A DNA stretch of 64,000 nucleotides from Bacteroidales bacterium UBA3844 (GCA_002392915.1 DGHQ01000058.1:57404-121403), one strand, 5' to 3'; positions 7,633-16,415 are shown, counted from the first letter of the stretch. The notes: a model not told the origin generated them from the sequence alone. Made by a program: numbers and translations.

Positions 7633-8487
7633 ATGAAACAGATAAAGAATAATTTCATCTCTGCTCTTTCTAATTTTTACGAGACTTCAGAAATCAATGA
7701 AATTTTCTACGAATGTGTTTCTCATATAACCGGAAAATCACGAAGTCAGATAATAATGTCGTTGTCAGACAAGGCTTCCAATGAAATTGTCAAACAATGT
7801 GATACGATGCTTTCCCGTCTTCAAACAGGAGAGCCAATGCAATATGTTCTGGGATTTGAATGGTTCGACGGAATGAAATTCGCCGTTGATTCCAGAGTCC
7901 TTATCCCCCGTCCGGAAACCGTGGCTCTCGTGGATGAGATTGATAAATTAAAAATTAAAAATGCAAAATGCAAAATGCGGGTGTTGGATATTGGCACTGG
8001 ATCTGGAGCTATTGCGGTCGCAGTGAAAAAAAGGATTCCAGAAGCGGAAGTCACAGCTGCAGATATCAGCGAAGACGCTCTTGAAGTGGCGTCGACAAAT
8101 GCAAAAAATAATGAGACGAATATCAAATTCATTTGCGACGACGCACTGTCCGACTCTTTTTTGGCAGGATGCGAACCTTTTGACGTTATTGTCAGCAATC
8201 CTCCATATATATGTCCAAACGAAATGGCGGAGATGCGAACAAACGTGCTCGACTTCGAGCCTCATCTTGCTCTGTTCGTGCCACAAGACGACCCATTGTT
8301 ATTTTACAACAAAATCGCTAAATTTGCAATCAATAATCTTGAAAAAGACGGTGCTCTTCTTTTTGAAACAAATGCAGCATACGTACACGATGTGGAAAAG
8401 ATGATGCACAATACTGGATTCAACGACGTCGTGGTGATAAAAGATTGTTTCGACCGGGAGCGTTTCGTGATTGGCAAAAAGATATGA
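7633..8487 (+). CDS. prmC: Release factor glutamine N5-methyltransferase
   Basis: Methylates the GGQ glutamine of peptide chain release factors. The 284-residue protein has the usual N-terminal helical domain and a class I SAM fold with VLDIGTGSGAIAVA (motif I) and the catalytic NPPY in VIVSNPPYICPNEM. The start MKQIKNNF at 7633 was chosen over the longer frame because the 29 extra residues are not family-like. A lysine-rich segment, DKLKIKNAKCKMRVLD, just before motif I is coded by a low-complexity DNA stretch that resembles an intergenic repeat (see findings). It overlaps recX by four bases (ATGA). Confidence 0.94.
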   Translation: MKQIKNNFISALSNFYETSEINEIFYECVSHITGKSRSQIIMSLSDKASNEIVKQCDTMLSRLQTGEPMQYVLGFEWFDGMKFAVDSRVLIPRPETVALVDEIDKLKIKNAKCKMRVLDIGTGSGAIAVAVKKRIPEAEVTAADISEDALEVASTNAKNNETNIKFICDDALSDSFLAGCEPFDVIVSNPPYICPNEMAEMRTNVLDFEPHLALFVPQDDPLLFYNKIAKFAINNLEKDGALLFETNAAYVHDVEKMMHNTGFNDVVVIKDCFDRERFVIGKKI

Positions 8488-8993
8488 GTGTGGAGACTAA
8501 ATTAAAAATATGGAGCAAAGACGAAGCTTTGGCTAAGATGTCGATGTTGTGCGCGGAATCGGAAAAATGCAAATACGACATCGCCGAAAAACTGAGACAG
8601 CACGGACTTTCTTCCGCTGACTCTAATGCCATATTGTCTTACCTGGAGACGGAGAGATTCATCGACGAAGCCAGATATTCCAAATTCTTTGCCAAGGACA
8701 AATACAAATTTGCCAAATGGGGACGCAAGAAAATTGAATACGCTCTCAAAATGAAAAAGATTCCCGTCAATTATATAAAAGATGCGTTAGACGAAATTCC
8801 CGATGACGCATACGAGGAAACTATGCTTGCAACACTCACGTCGAAACTAAAAACAATCAAATTTCAAAACCGTTACGACGCGAAAGCTAAGCTATTTAGG
8901 TTTGCAGCTTCACGCGGTTATGAAAACGGAGTGGCTTTGGAAATCATCGAAAAGATATTAAATGAAAATTTAGAAGGATACGACAATGAATAA
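8484..8993 (+). CDS. recX: RecX family regulatory protein
   Basis: The 169-residue helical protein has the RecX tandem three-helix repeats: ALAKMSMLCAESEKCKYDIA, then LSYLETERFIDEARYSKFFA with the conserved E-R-F-(I/L)-D-(E/D)-x-R-(Y/F) motif, then WGRKKIEYALKMK. RecX proteins bind RecA filaments and limit recombinase activity. The start MSVETK at 8484 overlaps the prmC stop, and the end overlaps the next gene by eight bases, indicating a tightly coupled operon. Confidence 0.9.
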   Translation: MSVETKLKIWSKDEALAKMSMLCAESEKCKYDIAEKLRQHGLSSADSNAILSYLETERFIDEARYSKFFAKDKYKFAKWGRKKIEYALKMKKIPVNYIKDALDEIPDDAYEETMLATLTSKLKTIKFQNRYDAKAKLFRFAASRGYENGVALEIIEKILNENLEGYDNE

Positions 8994-9999
8994 ACTTATC
9001 AAAGGATTGTTTGCCGACTATAGATTGGGCAAAAAAATACTGTTGTTGCTCGGCATTTTCATATTATTGGATATAATCGGAAATGTAGTCGGATTAGGCG
9101 TTGAATGGTTGGGTGAGAGATTGCTTTCCCACACAAACTCTTTACGTTTGACACAGTTCGTGGCATCCGTAATTGTATTCATCGGCACGCCATGCCTCTT
9201 CTTCTATCTCACAGCCAAACAAAGCTGTCCGGCTACGGAATACTTCAAACTTAACAAGAAAAATGATACCATCATATATATATTGGCTATAGTGGCGCTA
9301 TTCAGTCTGCTGCCACTCGTCAACTATACAGCCTTTATAAACGAGCAGATGACTTTGCCAGATTCTCTTAAAGTGATAGAGGAAGCTATCAAGAAAATGG
9401 AAGATTTAGCAGAAGAGATGACATTGGAACTGCTCAAGACGGACTCCGGGCTAACTTTAATAATCAATCTCATTGTGATAGCCGCCGCTCCTGCAATCGG
9501 AGAGGAGATGATGTTTCGCGGAGCATTGCAGAAGACGTTGCACGAAAAATTCTCTCCATTTTGGGCAATCATAATCACATCTGTCATTTTCAGTGCCCTT
9601 CACTTCCAATTCTACGGATTCATTCCACGATTCCTACTTTCTGTGTTTTTAGGAATGCTATACTATTTCAGTGGCAGCATCAAGCTTAACATGGTCGCCC
9701 ACTTTACCAACAACGCAATGGCGGTATTGGCATATTACATCTGCACCGTCGCTAAAATTCCAATTGAAGATGCCCCGACAGAATCATTAGGCAAAGAGGA
9801 TTTATTTCCCGTTGTAATTGCGACAGTGCTATTCGCCGGAATCATGTGGGCAATCTATAAAATTGCAGGCGAAGACAACAGAAAAGAGATGCGACCAGTG
9901 GAGGTCGATAATGTATTGGAAAGACAAGACAATAATCAGGAACTGCACAAATTGGGAGAATCAGAAGATTCCAATGAAAATGCAGATCATTTGTCATAA
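8986..9999 (+). CDS. CPBP family intramembrane metalloprotease
   Basis: The 337-residue polytopic membrane protein has several hydrophobic segments. Its CPBP/Abi (Rce1-like) motifs are EEMMFRG (EExxxR) around residues 170-180, then SALHFQFYG (motif 2 H) and HFTNNAMAV (motif 3 HxxxN/D). These glutamates and histidines are the metal-binding catalytic residues in the family. A hydrophilic tail of about 40 residues follows the last membrane segment. It overlaps recX by eight bases and is the last gene of the prmC operon. The substrate is unknown. Confidence 0.9.
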   Translation: MNKLIKGLFADYRLGKKILLLLGIFILLDIIGNVVGLGVEWLGERLLSHTNSLRLTQFVASVIVFIGTPCLFFYLTAKQSCPATEYFKLNKKNDTIIYILAIVALFSLLPLVNYTAFINEQMTLPDSLKVIEEAIKKMEDLAEEMTLELLKTDSGLTLIINLIVIAAAPAIGEEMMFRGALQKTLHEKFSPFWAIIITSVIFSALHFQFYGFIPRFLLSVFLGMLYYFSGSIKLNMVAHFTNNAMAVLAYYICTVAKIPIEDAPTESLGKEDLFPVVIATVLFAGIMWAIYKIAGEDNRKEMRPVEVDNVLERQDNNQELHKLGESEDSNENADHLS

Positions 10000-10169
10000 A
10001 CCAGGATTCCGAAATTTGTTTTAGACTGCTGTTTATGTTTTATTTTGAGGATTGTTAAGGACGGAACGTTCTAACCTTCCTTCTACAGTGAGAACCGTAG
10101 GCGAACTCTTAAAAAATAACACAGGAACGACTAATATACAATTATTTAACGACTTTCTTATTTATCAAA

Positions 10170-10487
10170 ATGGCTTGCACATTGGATTATATCGATTTTG
10201 TATGCTCCCAGCTTAACGGCATAGGAGAAATACGCACACGCAAAATGTTCGGTGACTGGTGTATCTATGTCGATGAGAAACCCGTCGTCTTAGCTTGCGA
10301 CAACATCTGCTACGTAAAGAAACATGCAGCGATTGAAGATATGATGAGTGACGCGGAATGTGGCTGTCCATATGATGGAGCAAAAGAGCATTACATACTC
10401 GACATCGAACATGGAGACGATGCGAAACGTGTGGTGAGAAAACTTGTCGAAGTGTTGCCTTATCCGAAAAAGAAGACAAAGAAATAA
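10170..10487 (+). CDS. TfoX N-terminal domain protein
   Basis: The 105-residue cytosolic protein corresponds to the TfoX/Sxy N-terminal domain alone: LNGIGEIRTRKMFGDWCIYV matches the conserved R-K-M-F-G pattern, and VLACDNICYVKK follows. In gammaproteobacteria full-length TfoX/Sxy activates competence; stand-alone N-domains in Bacteroidetes have no established role. It is flanked by about 170 bases without recognisable genes upstream and converges on the clostripain-like gene. Confidence 0.85.
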   Translation: MACTLDYIDFVCSQLNGIGEIRTRKMFGDWCIYVDEKPVVLACDNICYVKKHAAIEDMMSDAECGCPYDGAKEHYILDIEHGDDAKRVVRKLVEVLPYPKKKTKK

Positions 10488-10511
10488 GACGTTTACCACT
10501 GATGGTAATTA

Positions 10512-11687
10512 TCAATTCTCATGGGTAGCCATATACCAACTCGTCTTTTTATACGCAGACATCAAAGAATGCTCACTTGGCTCCGACGTTGTTATTCCGC
10601 AAAACTTTCCTATCGAAATCTCTCCACCCAATGCAGAATAATAAGTAGGTGTGTTCCTCTTGTATGGAATAACAACTGTCATCAAATTGTCAAACTCACT
10701 CAGCCATTGAGTATTGTCAGTCAAATGATAGACATAATCCTCAAAATCAACAAACACGGTTGGATCATAGCCATCCATACGTTGCAATGAAGATGCTTCC
10801 ACATGCACCGTCGCATCAAGAGAAAAATTCACTTTTTTCATGAATCGAGCAAGAGTGTCGAGAGCATCACAATTGATTGTAGAGATAGTGCCACATGGTC
10901 TTTCATAATTAACATAGAATTTGTAGAACGACTCACAAACATTCTCATAATCAACTCCTCCTATCAGATATTTTCCACTTATCTGGTAAGGGAATCCGTA
11001 TGCCATGACCTCTGTGGGATATGCCACTATATGCTTGCACACATCTTTCAACTCGTATGCCACCTCTATATTAGCCATATAGCAATTATCAAACAGGATC
11101 ATCTCTAACTTCTTGATCTTTGAGTTTTTTATTCCTTCCTTAAAAGTTGAGATCTCTATCTGAGATTCTGTCGTCGTGCCTCCTATAAATCTTGTCTCTG
11201 GCACCGGTGTCTCATCCGAACCGACAAAGGCAGAACGTGTAGAGAAAGAACCTGCCGGCACCCAACCTGTGCCATGGCATCCTACAGTCATCGAATATGT
11301 GTTGGATGGAAACTTAGGATACACCCTGTCAAGAAGATGAGTTATTCCCTCGCTCGTCGTGAACATTGGATCTGAATAGCTATCCAAAGTGTCTTCCACA
11401 TAAGCACCGTTAGATTTCCTCAACTCAATGATATCTACATTTCCACGAGTCGACTCGATACACACAACATAACGTTCATTCTCAGTCCCCTTCTGCTGGA
11501 GGACTTGCTTAAAATCTTTGATATTCTGAAGAAAACAAGGTTTTAGATTGTTCGACCATGGAAAAAACATGATGATTGTATTTTCCGCAGGTTGACGTGA
11601 GTCCTCATTATCCTCAGGATCTTCAGTACATGCGAAAAAACATAAAAATGTCAGAAGACATAACAGTAGTTTTTCAATTTTCTTCAT
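10512..11687 (-). CDS. Clostripain-related (C11) cysteine peptidase lipoprotein
   Basis: The protein (about 391 residues) begins with a lipoprotein signal (MKKIEKLLLCLLTFLCFFAC; an ATG two codons upstream at 11693 is also possible). The C11 signature is clear: the catalytic histidine in TVGCHGTGWVPAG and the catalytic cysteine in MILFDNCYMANIEVAYEL, followed by VAYPTEVMAYGFPY. C11 peptidases usually cleave after Arg or Lys. This one is predicted to be anchored on the cell envelope. It lies directly downstream of the rho terminator on the same strand and converges with the TfoX-N gene. Confidence 0.88.
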   Translation of the reverse strand: MKKIEKLLLCLLTFLCFFACTEDPEDNEDSRQPAENTIIMFFPWSNNLKPCFLQNIKDFKQVLQQKGTENERYVVCIESTRGNVDIIELRKSNGAYVEDTLDSYSDPMFTTSEGITHLLDRVYPKFPSNTYSMTVGCHGTGWVPAGSFSTRSAFVGSDETPVPETRFIGGTTTESQIEISTFKEGIKNSKIKKLEMILFDNCYMANIEVAYELKDVCKHIVAYPTEVMAYGFPYQISGKYLIGGVDYENVCESFYKFYVNYERPCGTISTINCDALDTLARFMKKVNFSLDATVHVEASSLQRMDGYDPTVFVDFEDYVYHLTDNTQWLSEFDNLMTVVIPYKRNTPTYYSALGGEISIGKFCGITTSEPSEHSLMSAYKKTSWYMATHEN

Positions 11688-11697
11688 TCTCATAAAC

Positions 11698-11729
11698 AAA
11701 AAAAGGCAGAGAAACCGAAGTCTCTCTGC
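11698..11729 (-). terminator. Rho-independent terminator of the rho gene
   Basis: Minus-strand stem GCAGAGAGAC / GTTTCTCTGC closed by a UUCG-type loop, with seven T following. It sits between the rho stop (11747) and the clostripain-like start (11687). Confidence 0.9.
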
Positions 11730-11746
11730 TTATATTAAATCTTTTA

Positions 11747-13468
11747 TTATTGGTTCATTGAAGCCAAATACTCCTCGTTTGTTCTGCTTCTTTCAAGATT
11801 TTCCTTGACTTCAGTCATTGCCTCAATAGGAGTCATATCAGAATAGTGCTTTCTCAATATCCACATTCTTTGAAGTGTAGTCTTATCCTGAAGCAGATCG
11901 TCACGACGTGTGCTACTTGCCATGATATCAACAGCAGGGAAGATTCTCTTGTTGGCAAGACGACGGTCGAGCTGAAGTTCCATATTACCTGTTCCCTTGA
12001 ACTCCTCAAAGATGACATCATCCATCTTCGAACCGGTATCAGTAAGAGCTGTTGCAATGATAGTCAAGCTACCTCCGTTTTCAATATTACGTGCAGCTCC
12101 GAAGAATCTTTTAGGTTTTTGCAAAGCATTAGCGTCCACACCACCACTCAACACCTTACCTGAAGCAGGAGATACTGTATTGTACGCTCTGGCAAGACGT
12201 GTGATTGAATCCAAAAGGATCACAACATCATGTCCGCACTCCACCATTCTTTTGGCCTTCTCCAACACAATGCTGGCAACCTTGACATGACGCTCCGCTG
12301 GTTCATCAAATGTAGACGCGATAACCTCAGCGTTTACACTTCTCTGCATATCTGTAACCTCCTCCGGACGCTCGTCGATAAGGAGTACCATCATATAAAC
12401 CTCTGGATGGTTGGCTGCAATCGCATTTGCGATATCCTGCAAAAGTATAGTTTTACCCGTTTTAGGCTGGGCAACGATCAGTCCACGCTGACCCTTTCCA
12501 ATAGGGCTGAACAAATCCACGATTCTTACAGAAGTGTTACAAGTCTTTGGGTCACCTGTCAAATTGAATTTCTCATTTGCGAACAAAGGAGTCAAGTGGT
12601 CAAAAGGGACACGGTCTCTTACATGTTCTGGAGGACAATTGTTGATTGTGTCGACACGTGTAAGAGGGAAATATTTTTCTCCATCACGAGGAGGTCTGAT
12701 ATCACCGGTCACTACATCTCCCGTCTTCAATCCCATCAGTTTGATCTGATTTGAAGAAACATATATGTCGTCAGGTGAACTTAAATAATTGTAATCAGGA
12801 GAACGAAGGAAACCATAGCCGTCAGGCTGGATAATCTCAAGCACACCGCTACCTTTGATCACACCCTCGAAATCATATTGTTTTTGTTTTTTTGCCTCTT
12901 CAGCAGCTTTTTCAGCTTCAATTCTCGCACGTTCCTCTTCGGCTCTTCGCGCAGCCTCTTCCCTTGCTCTTGCAGCTTCTTCTTCAGCTAATCGTCTTTG
13001 ATATTCCTCTTCCTCACGTCTACGCTCTTCTTCAATCTGCTTTTGACGGAACATCTCTTCAATTTCCTGCTTCTGATAAACGAAGGGTTCAGCGGCTCCT
13101 GAATTTTCTGCTGCTTTTTGTTTGGCCAATTTCTTTTTCTCAAGAATCATTCTGGCAACAGCCGCAGCCGCATTATTATTACTGCTTGTCGAGAGTCCAC
13201 CTCTACCACTGTTTGACGAATCAAAAACAGGCTTTACAATTTCCTGCTTCTGTTCAGATGCCAAAGGCTCTTCCTTTTCTATTTTTGGTTCTTCAACTGA
13301 CACCGGCTGAGGCTCCGGTTCCGAATCTTCATTTGGCGATTGAGCTAGCCCCATTATCGCATTTATCAGCTGTTCCTTTCGATAAGCATCAGGACGATGT
13401 ATACCTATTGATCTTGCGATAGTTTGCAATTCGGGCAACTTCTTTGCCTTCAATTCTGCTTCTGTCAT
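11747..13468 (-). CDS. rho: Transcription termination factor Rho with disordered insert
   Basis: The 573-residue hexameric RNA helicase terminates transcription. Domains in order: Rho N-terminal SAP-like helices (1-45); an inserted low-complexity region (about 46-198), first S/N/E/P-rich and then an arginine/glutamate/alanine-rich charged helix; the RNA-binding cold-shock domain (about 200-280, VLEIIQPDGYGFLRS); and the ATPase core with Walker A AQPKTGKT at 333-340, VILLDSITRLARAYN and the Q/R-loop region LSGGVDANALQKPKRFFGAA. Bacteroides Rho has a comparable intrinsically disordered insert reported to drive condensate formation and gut fitness. It has a leader of about 235 bases and its own terminator. 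Confidence 0.97.
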   Translation of the reverse strand: MTEAELKAKKLPELQTIARSIGIHRPDAYRKEQLINAIMGLAQSPNEDSEPEPQPVSVEEPKIEKEEPLASEQKQEIVKPVFDSSNSGRGGLSTSSNNNAAAAVARMILEKKKLAKQKAAENSGAAEPFVYQKQEIEEMFRQKQIEEERRREEEEYQRRLAEEEAARAREEAARRAEEERARIEAEKAAEEAKKQKQYDFEGVIKGSGVLEIIQPDGYGFLRSPDYNYLSSPDDIYVSSNQIKLMGLKTGDVVTGDIRPPRDGEKYFPLTRVDTINNCPPEHVRDRVPFDHLTPLFANEKFNLTGDPKTCNTSVRIVDLFSPIGKGQRGLIVAQPKTGKTILLQDIANAIAANHPEVYMMVLLIDERPEEVTDMQRSVNAEVIASTFDEPAERHVKVASIVLEKAKRMVECGHDVVILLDSITRLARAYNTVSPASGKVLSGGVDANALQKPKRFFGAARNIENGGSLTIIATALTDTGSKMDDVIFEEFKGTGNMELQLDRRLANKRIFPAVDIMASSTRRDDLLQDKTTLQRMWILRKHYSDMTPIEAMTEVKENLERSRTNEEYLASMNQ

Positions 13469-13740
13469 GTATATATTATTGACTTATACTCTTTTGAACG
13501 AGACACAGCGACGCTGCATTTCATTTATATTATTACGATACTTGAAATATTTCTTTTTGACAAATAAACCAGGACTTCTCCGTATGCATATAACAAAAGT
13601 CTGTGACACACATCTGAAGTGCAAAAACACACTAATAAAACTGACTTGCTATGGAATTTTTATGAGAATAAGCTATCTTATTTTGATGCTCTTTCCTGAT
13701 TGCGACGACAAAATTATATTTTTGTTTTATTATCGTCAAA
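13469..13740 (-). other. Long 5' leader of rho
   Basis: Between the promoter at 13709-13740 and the rho ATG lie about 235 bases with no convincing reading frame on either strand. Leaders of rho genes are often involved in autogenous control by Rho-dependent attenuation; that role is inferred here from position and length only. Confidence 0.5.
13709..13740 (-). promoter_or_regulatory. Promoter of rho
   Basis: Minus strand TTTG, 20 bases, TAATTTTG: a full match to the Bacteroidetes consensus, placing the transcription start near 13702. Confidence 0.65.
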
Positions 13741-13774
13741 TAAATCTCACATTTTTTTGAATGTTTTGACTAAA

Positions 13775-13809
13775 CAAAGAAAAGTCCAGCCTTGAACTCA
13801 AGACTGGAC
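13775..13809 (-). terminator. Rho-independent terminator after the ferredoxin gene
   Basis: Minus-strand stem GTCCAGTCTTGA / TCAAGGCTGGAC with a short loop and a T-rich tail, 11 bases after the ferredoxin stop. It separates ferredoxin transcription from the rho promoter. Confidence 0.85.
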
Positions 13810-13820
13810 CTCAAATATCC

Positions 13821-13988
13821 TTATCCCAAAGTGATAGCCTCTGAAGGACAAACTCCTGCACAAGTTCCACACTCTGTGCATGCATCTGGATCAATTTTGT
13901 AGATATCGCCCTCAGAGATTGCTCCTACTGGGCACTCGCCTGCGCATGTACCACATGCAACGCAGTCTTCACCAATTACGTATGCCAT
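13821..13988 (-). CDS. Ferredoxin, 2[4Fe-4S]
   Basis: The 55-residue protein has two complete cluster motifs, CVACGTCAGECP and CTECGTCAGVCP (CxxCxxCxxxCP twice). This is the clostridial-type low-potential electron carrier of anaerobes, serving enzymes such as pyruvate:ferredoxin oxidoreductase and hydrogenase. The start MAYVIGEDC at 13988 removes an upstream extension with no family support. The gene is monocistronic with its own promoter and terminator. Confidence 0.96.
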   Translation of the reverse strand: MAYVIGEDCVACGTCAGECPVGAISEGDIYKIDPDACTECGTCAGVCPSEAITLG

Positions 13989-14021
13989 AATTCTTTTTTG
14001 TTTTAGTTTATAAATACAATG

Positions 14022-14053
14022 CAATATTAGTGCTTTTTTAATTTCACTGCAAA
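14022..14053 (-). promoter_or_regulatory. Promoter of the ferredoxin gene
   Basis: Minus strand TTTG, 20 bases, TAATATTG, which matches TAnnTTTG with one mismatch. It ends 34 bases before the ferredoxin ATG. Confidence 0.55.
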
Positions 14054-14166
14054 TAAAATCAATATTATTTTTTTGAAGTCTTAATGGATGTTAAAAATTA
14101 ATTCCCCCGACTTTATCAATTCTACGATTGCAAATGTTAAAGTCATAGCAATTTAGCTTTTTGCAT

Positions 14167-15042
14167 TCAGCATTTCTCATTCCTATACGCTCCAGGTGAA
14201 ATTCCGGCATGTGTCTTGAAGAATCTGCCGAAAAAACTTTGGTTGGGGAAATTCAACGTTTCTGATATCTGCTGAATTGAAAGATTGCTTGTGCGAAGCA
14301 TCTGTTTAGCCTCATTCATCACCAAGGAGTCGATAAACTGGCTTGGCGACGAGCCGACACATTCCGACACAATCTTACAAAGATACTTTGGTGTGATGCA
14401 TAATTGGTCGGCATAGTATTTCACATTTCGCGTCGTCTTGAAATTCTCTTTCACCATAGAAGAGAACTTTAGAAATATTTCCTGTGTGCGAGATCCTTTC
14501 TCCTGTGCCACACACGACTTTGACACTTCATTCAACACCTCACAAAGCATCGCCTTCATCAAAAACTCACACGCTGCTCTCAAATATGCTGTTTTCTCTG
14601 TCTTGCATAAATCAAGTCTGCTCTTGACAAAATTAAGATACACAAGCATCGACCCGTACAACTCCTCTGATGTCTTGAATATCGGATTTGTATTGCCTAA
14701 AGGCACTTTCAGACCCGACACGAATCCTGAAATCACACGTCTGTCGAAAAAGAAAAGCACTGAATTGAAATCCTCACTTACGGATTTAACAAGCAACGTC
14801 TGCCCCATTCTGATACGTACAATATCCCCTTTCGAAAACTTACATGGCTTCATGTCTATTTCCAAATCTGCTTCTCCTGATATGCAAAACCCATAGAAGA
14901 AAAGAGGCAATCTTTCCGGCGACGACATTATTGGTATCCGGCAAACATTCCATAATCCATATAAAACACCGTCATTTTCTATCTTGATATTCTCCTTTCC
15001 ACAATTCCTGAATATTTCCTTCTGAATCCCGTTTTTTTGCAT
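14167..15042 (-). CDS. AraC family transcriptional regulator
   Basis: The 291-residue protein has an N-terminal cupin-like ligand-binding part (for example LEIDMKPCKFSKGDIVRIRM at about residues 57-76) and a C-terminal AraC/XylS double helix-turn-helix from about residue 190: YADQLCITPKYLCKIVSECV, then IQQISETLNFPNQSFFGRFF and THAGISPGAYR, the conserved end of the domain. It is likely a cytosolic DNA-binding activator. It stands alone between the ferredoxin gene and yraN, so its target and ligand cannot be inferred. Confidence 0.93.
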   Translation of the reverse strand: MQKNGIQKEIFRNCGKENIKIENDGVLYGLWNVCRIPIMSSPERLPLFFYGFCISGEADLEIDMKPCKFSKGDIVRIRMGQTLLVKSVSEDFNSVLFFFDRRVISGFVSGLKVPLGNTNPIFKTSEELYGSMLVYLNFVKSRLDLCKTEKTAYLRAACEFLMKAMLCEVLNEVSKSCVAQEKGSRTQEIFLKFSSMVKENFKTTRNVKYYADQLCITPKYLCKIVSECVGSSPSQFIDSLVMNEAKQMLRTSNLSIQQISETLNFPNQSFFGRFFKTHAGISPGAYRNEKC

Positions 15043-15170
15043 TCTCTAACTATTTATCTATGCAAATTTATCAAAATTCACTTTTTTTCATAAAAAAAGC
15101 AACCGATTTTTTTCAACATAAAAAATATGATTACTTTTGCACCGTCAAATACAATTAATTTTATAGGATT

Positions 15171-15545
15171 ATGGCAGAACACAACGAATTAGGCAAAAAC
15201 GGCGAAAACCTTGCCGTGGAATTCCTTGAAGGTAAAGGTTATCAAATCATTGCAAGAAATTGGAGATGTGGCAACAACGAACTCGATATTGTTGCTTTAG
15301 ACGGAGACATTCTCGTCTTTGTCGAAGTCAAAACACGGTATTCCGACTACATCGACCCCCGTACCAGCATGAGCAAAAGCAAAATCAGAAATTTTGTAAA
15401 CGCGGTCAACTTGTACATCCGAAAGATGCAGGTCAACTCAAATTTCCGATTAGACGTCGTCATCATTGTGATGCAAGGAGGTTTCGACAACAAAGGCATG
15501 TATGTGGAGCATTATGAAGACGCAATATTGCCGACTGACTTATGA
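15171..15545 (+). CDS. YraN family (UPF0102) nuclease-fold protein
   Basis: The 124-residue protein carries the UPF0102 signature: GKNGENLAVEFLEGKGYQI, then the restriction-endonuclease-like residues ELDIVALDGDILVFVEVKTR (E, D, ExK). Members are predicted Holliday-junction-type nucleases, but the cellular role is unsettled. The single gene is preceded by a TACTTTTG at 15132-15139 that could be its -7 element. Confidence 0.93.
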   Translation: MAEHNELGKNGENLAVEFLEGKGYQIIARNWRCGNNELDIVALDGDILVFVEVKTRYSDYIDPRTSMSKSKIRNFVNAVNLYIRKMQVNSNFRLDVVIIVMQGGFDNKGMYVEHYEDAILPTDL

Positions 15546-15572
15546 TAACGCGTCGCCAAATGAAGCCAGAAC

Positions 15573-15604
15573 AAAAAAGTCAGCCAAGCAAGACCTGGCT
15601 GACT
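15573..15604 (-). terminator. Rho-independent terminator of the histidine-rich protein gene
   Basis: Minus-strand stem AGTCAGCCA / TGGCTGACT followed by TTTTTT, about 30 bases beyond the stop at 15636. The T run is present only on the minus strand, so it serves that gene rather than yraN. Confidence 0.85.
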
Positions 15605-15635
15605 CCCCATTGAAATAAAATATCGTTGTTCTGGG

Positions 15636-16415
15636 TTAGTTAAATGAGGCATAGAAACGTAATGAAGGAACAGGAATGGTTATCTGTGCTCTTGCTATAG
15701 GACGCTCTACCATCATATAGCCTTCAGCTACAGGCAAGAACCACATTCCACCAGCTTCATAATAAGTTGTTCCATTTACGCGAGACAAACGTGCTCCGTA
15801 TGGAAGGGTTGTGAAGAAGACATTCTCTGGGAATGCCACTTCCTCGTATCCATATACTGGATCGTATACGTAATACACTCCATTACCATAATAGTAAGTG
15901 TAGTCGCCAACCAAGAATGTGTGAACCACAGCAGGACGCACATGATGGTACACTGGGTGTGGACGATGAATCACACGATGGTGGTGAGCCGGAGCGTGAT
16001 GATGCACTACCGGTGCAGGACGATGATGGTGATGCACTGGTGCTGGATGGTGGTGATGGTGTACCGGAGCAGGTGCATGATGATGATGGTGAGGCGCAGG
16101 TGCCGGACCATGATGATGCGCTGCAGGTGCTGGAGCTGGACGATGGGCTGGTGTATGATGCACAGGACGTGGTCCGTGCTCTACTCTTGCAGGTGCCGCT
16201 GGACGATGTCCACCACCATGAGCAGGTGCTGCCGCATGATTACCACCTCTGTTCGCTGGTGCTGCCGACGCATGTCCACCACGATTATTGTGTGCAGGTG
16301 CTGATGTATGCTGAGGTGCTCCGCCTCCATTACGTGTGCGCTGTGCGAAAGTTACTTCTGACATAGCAAGCATTGCTACAATGCTTAGGACTATAAAAAA
16401 CAATTTATTTTTCAT
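15636..16415 (-). CDS. Exported histidine/proline/alanine-rich protein with DUF6515-like C-terminus
   Basis: The 259-residue protein has a clear signal peptide (MKNKLFFIVLSIVAMLAMSE, cleavage after VTFA). Residues about 25-155 are extreme low complexity: first G/N/A/H-rich, then tracts such as PHHHHHHAPAPVHHHHH in which histidine dominates. The C-terminal about 90 residues look globular, with YYYGNGVYYVYDPVYGYEEV and NGTTYYEAGGMWFLPV, resembling DUF6515-type repeats with paired aromatic beta motifs. Histidine tracts suggest binding of Zn, Ni or Cu, or pH sensing, in the periplasm or at the surface; that is inference. The start at 16415 was chosen for the signal peptide. Confidence 0.75.
   Translation of the reverse strand: MKNKLFFIVLSIVAMLAMSEVTFAQRTRNGGGAPQHTSAPAHNNRGGHASAAPANRGGNHAAAPAHGGGHRPAAPARVEHGPRPVHHTPAHRPAPAPAAHHHGPAPAPHHHHHAPAPVHHHHHPAPVHHHHRPAPVVHHHAPAHHHRVIHRPHPVYHHVRPAVVHTFLVGDYTYYYGNGVYYVYDPVYGYEEVAFPENVFFTTLPYGARLSRVNGTTYYEAGGMWFLPVAEGYMMVERPIARAQITIPVPSLRFYASFN

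Noticed and set aside
13469..13708. Riboswitch in the rho leader
   Set aside because: No conserved riboswitch core could be recognised; only length and position suggest regulation.
15833..16366. Plus-strand frames over the histidine-rich gene
   Set aside because: They are antisense shadows of the repetitive His codons (reading as M/W/R/C- or D/H/L-rich junk) and lack any family features; the minus-strand gene has a signal peptide and terminator.
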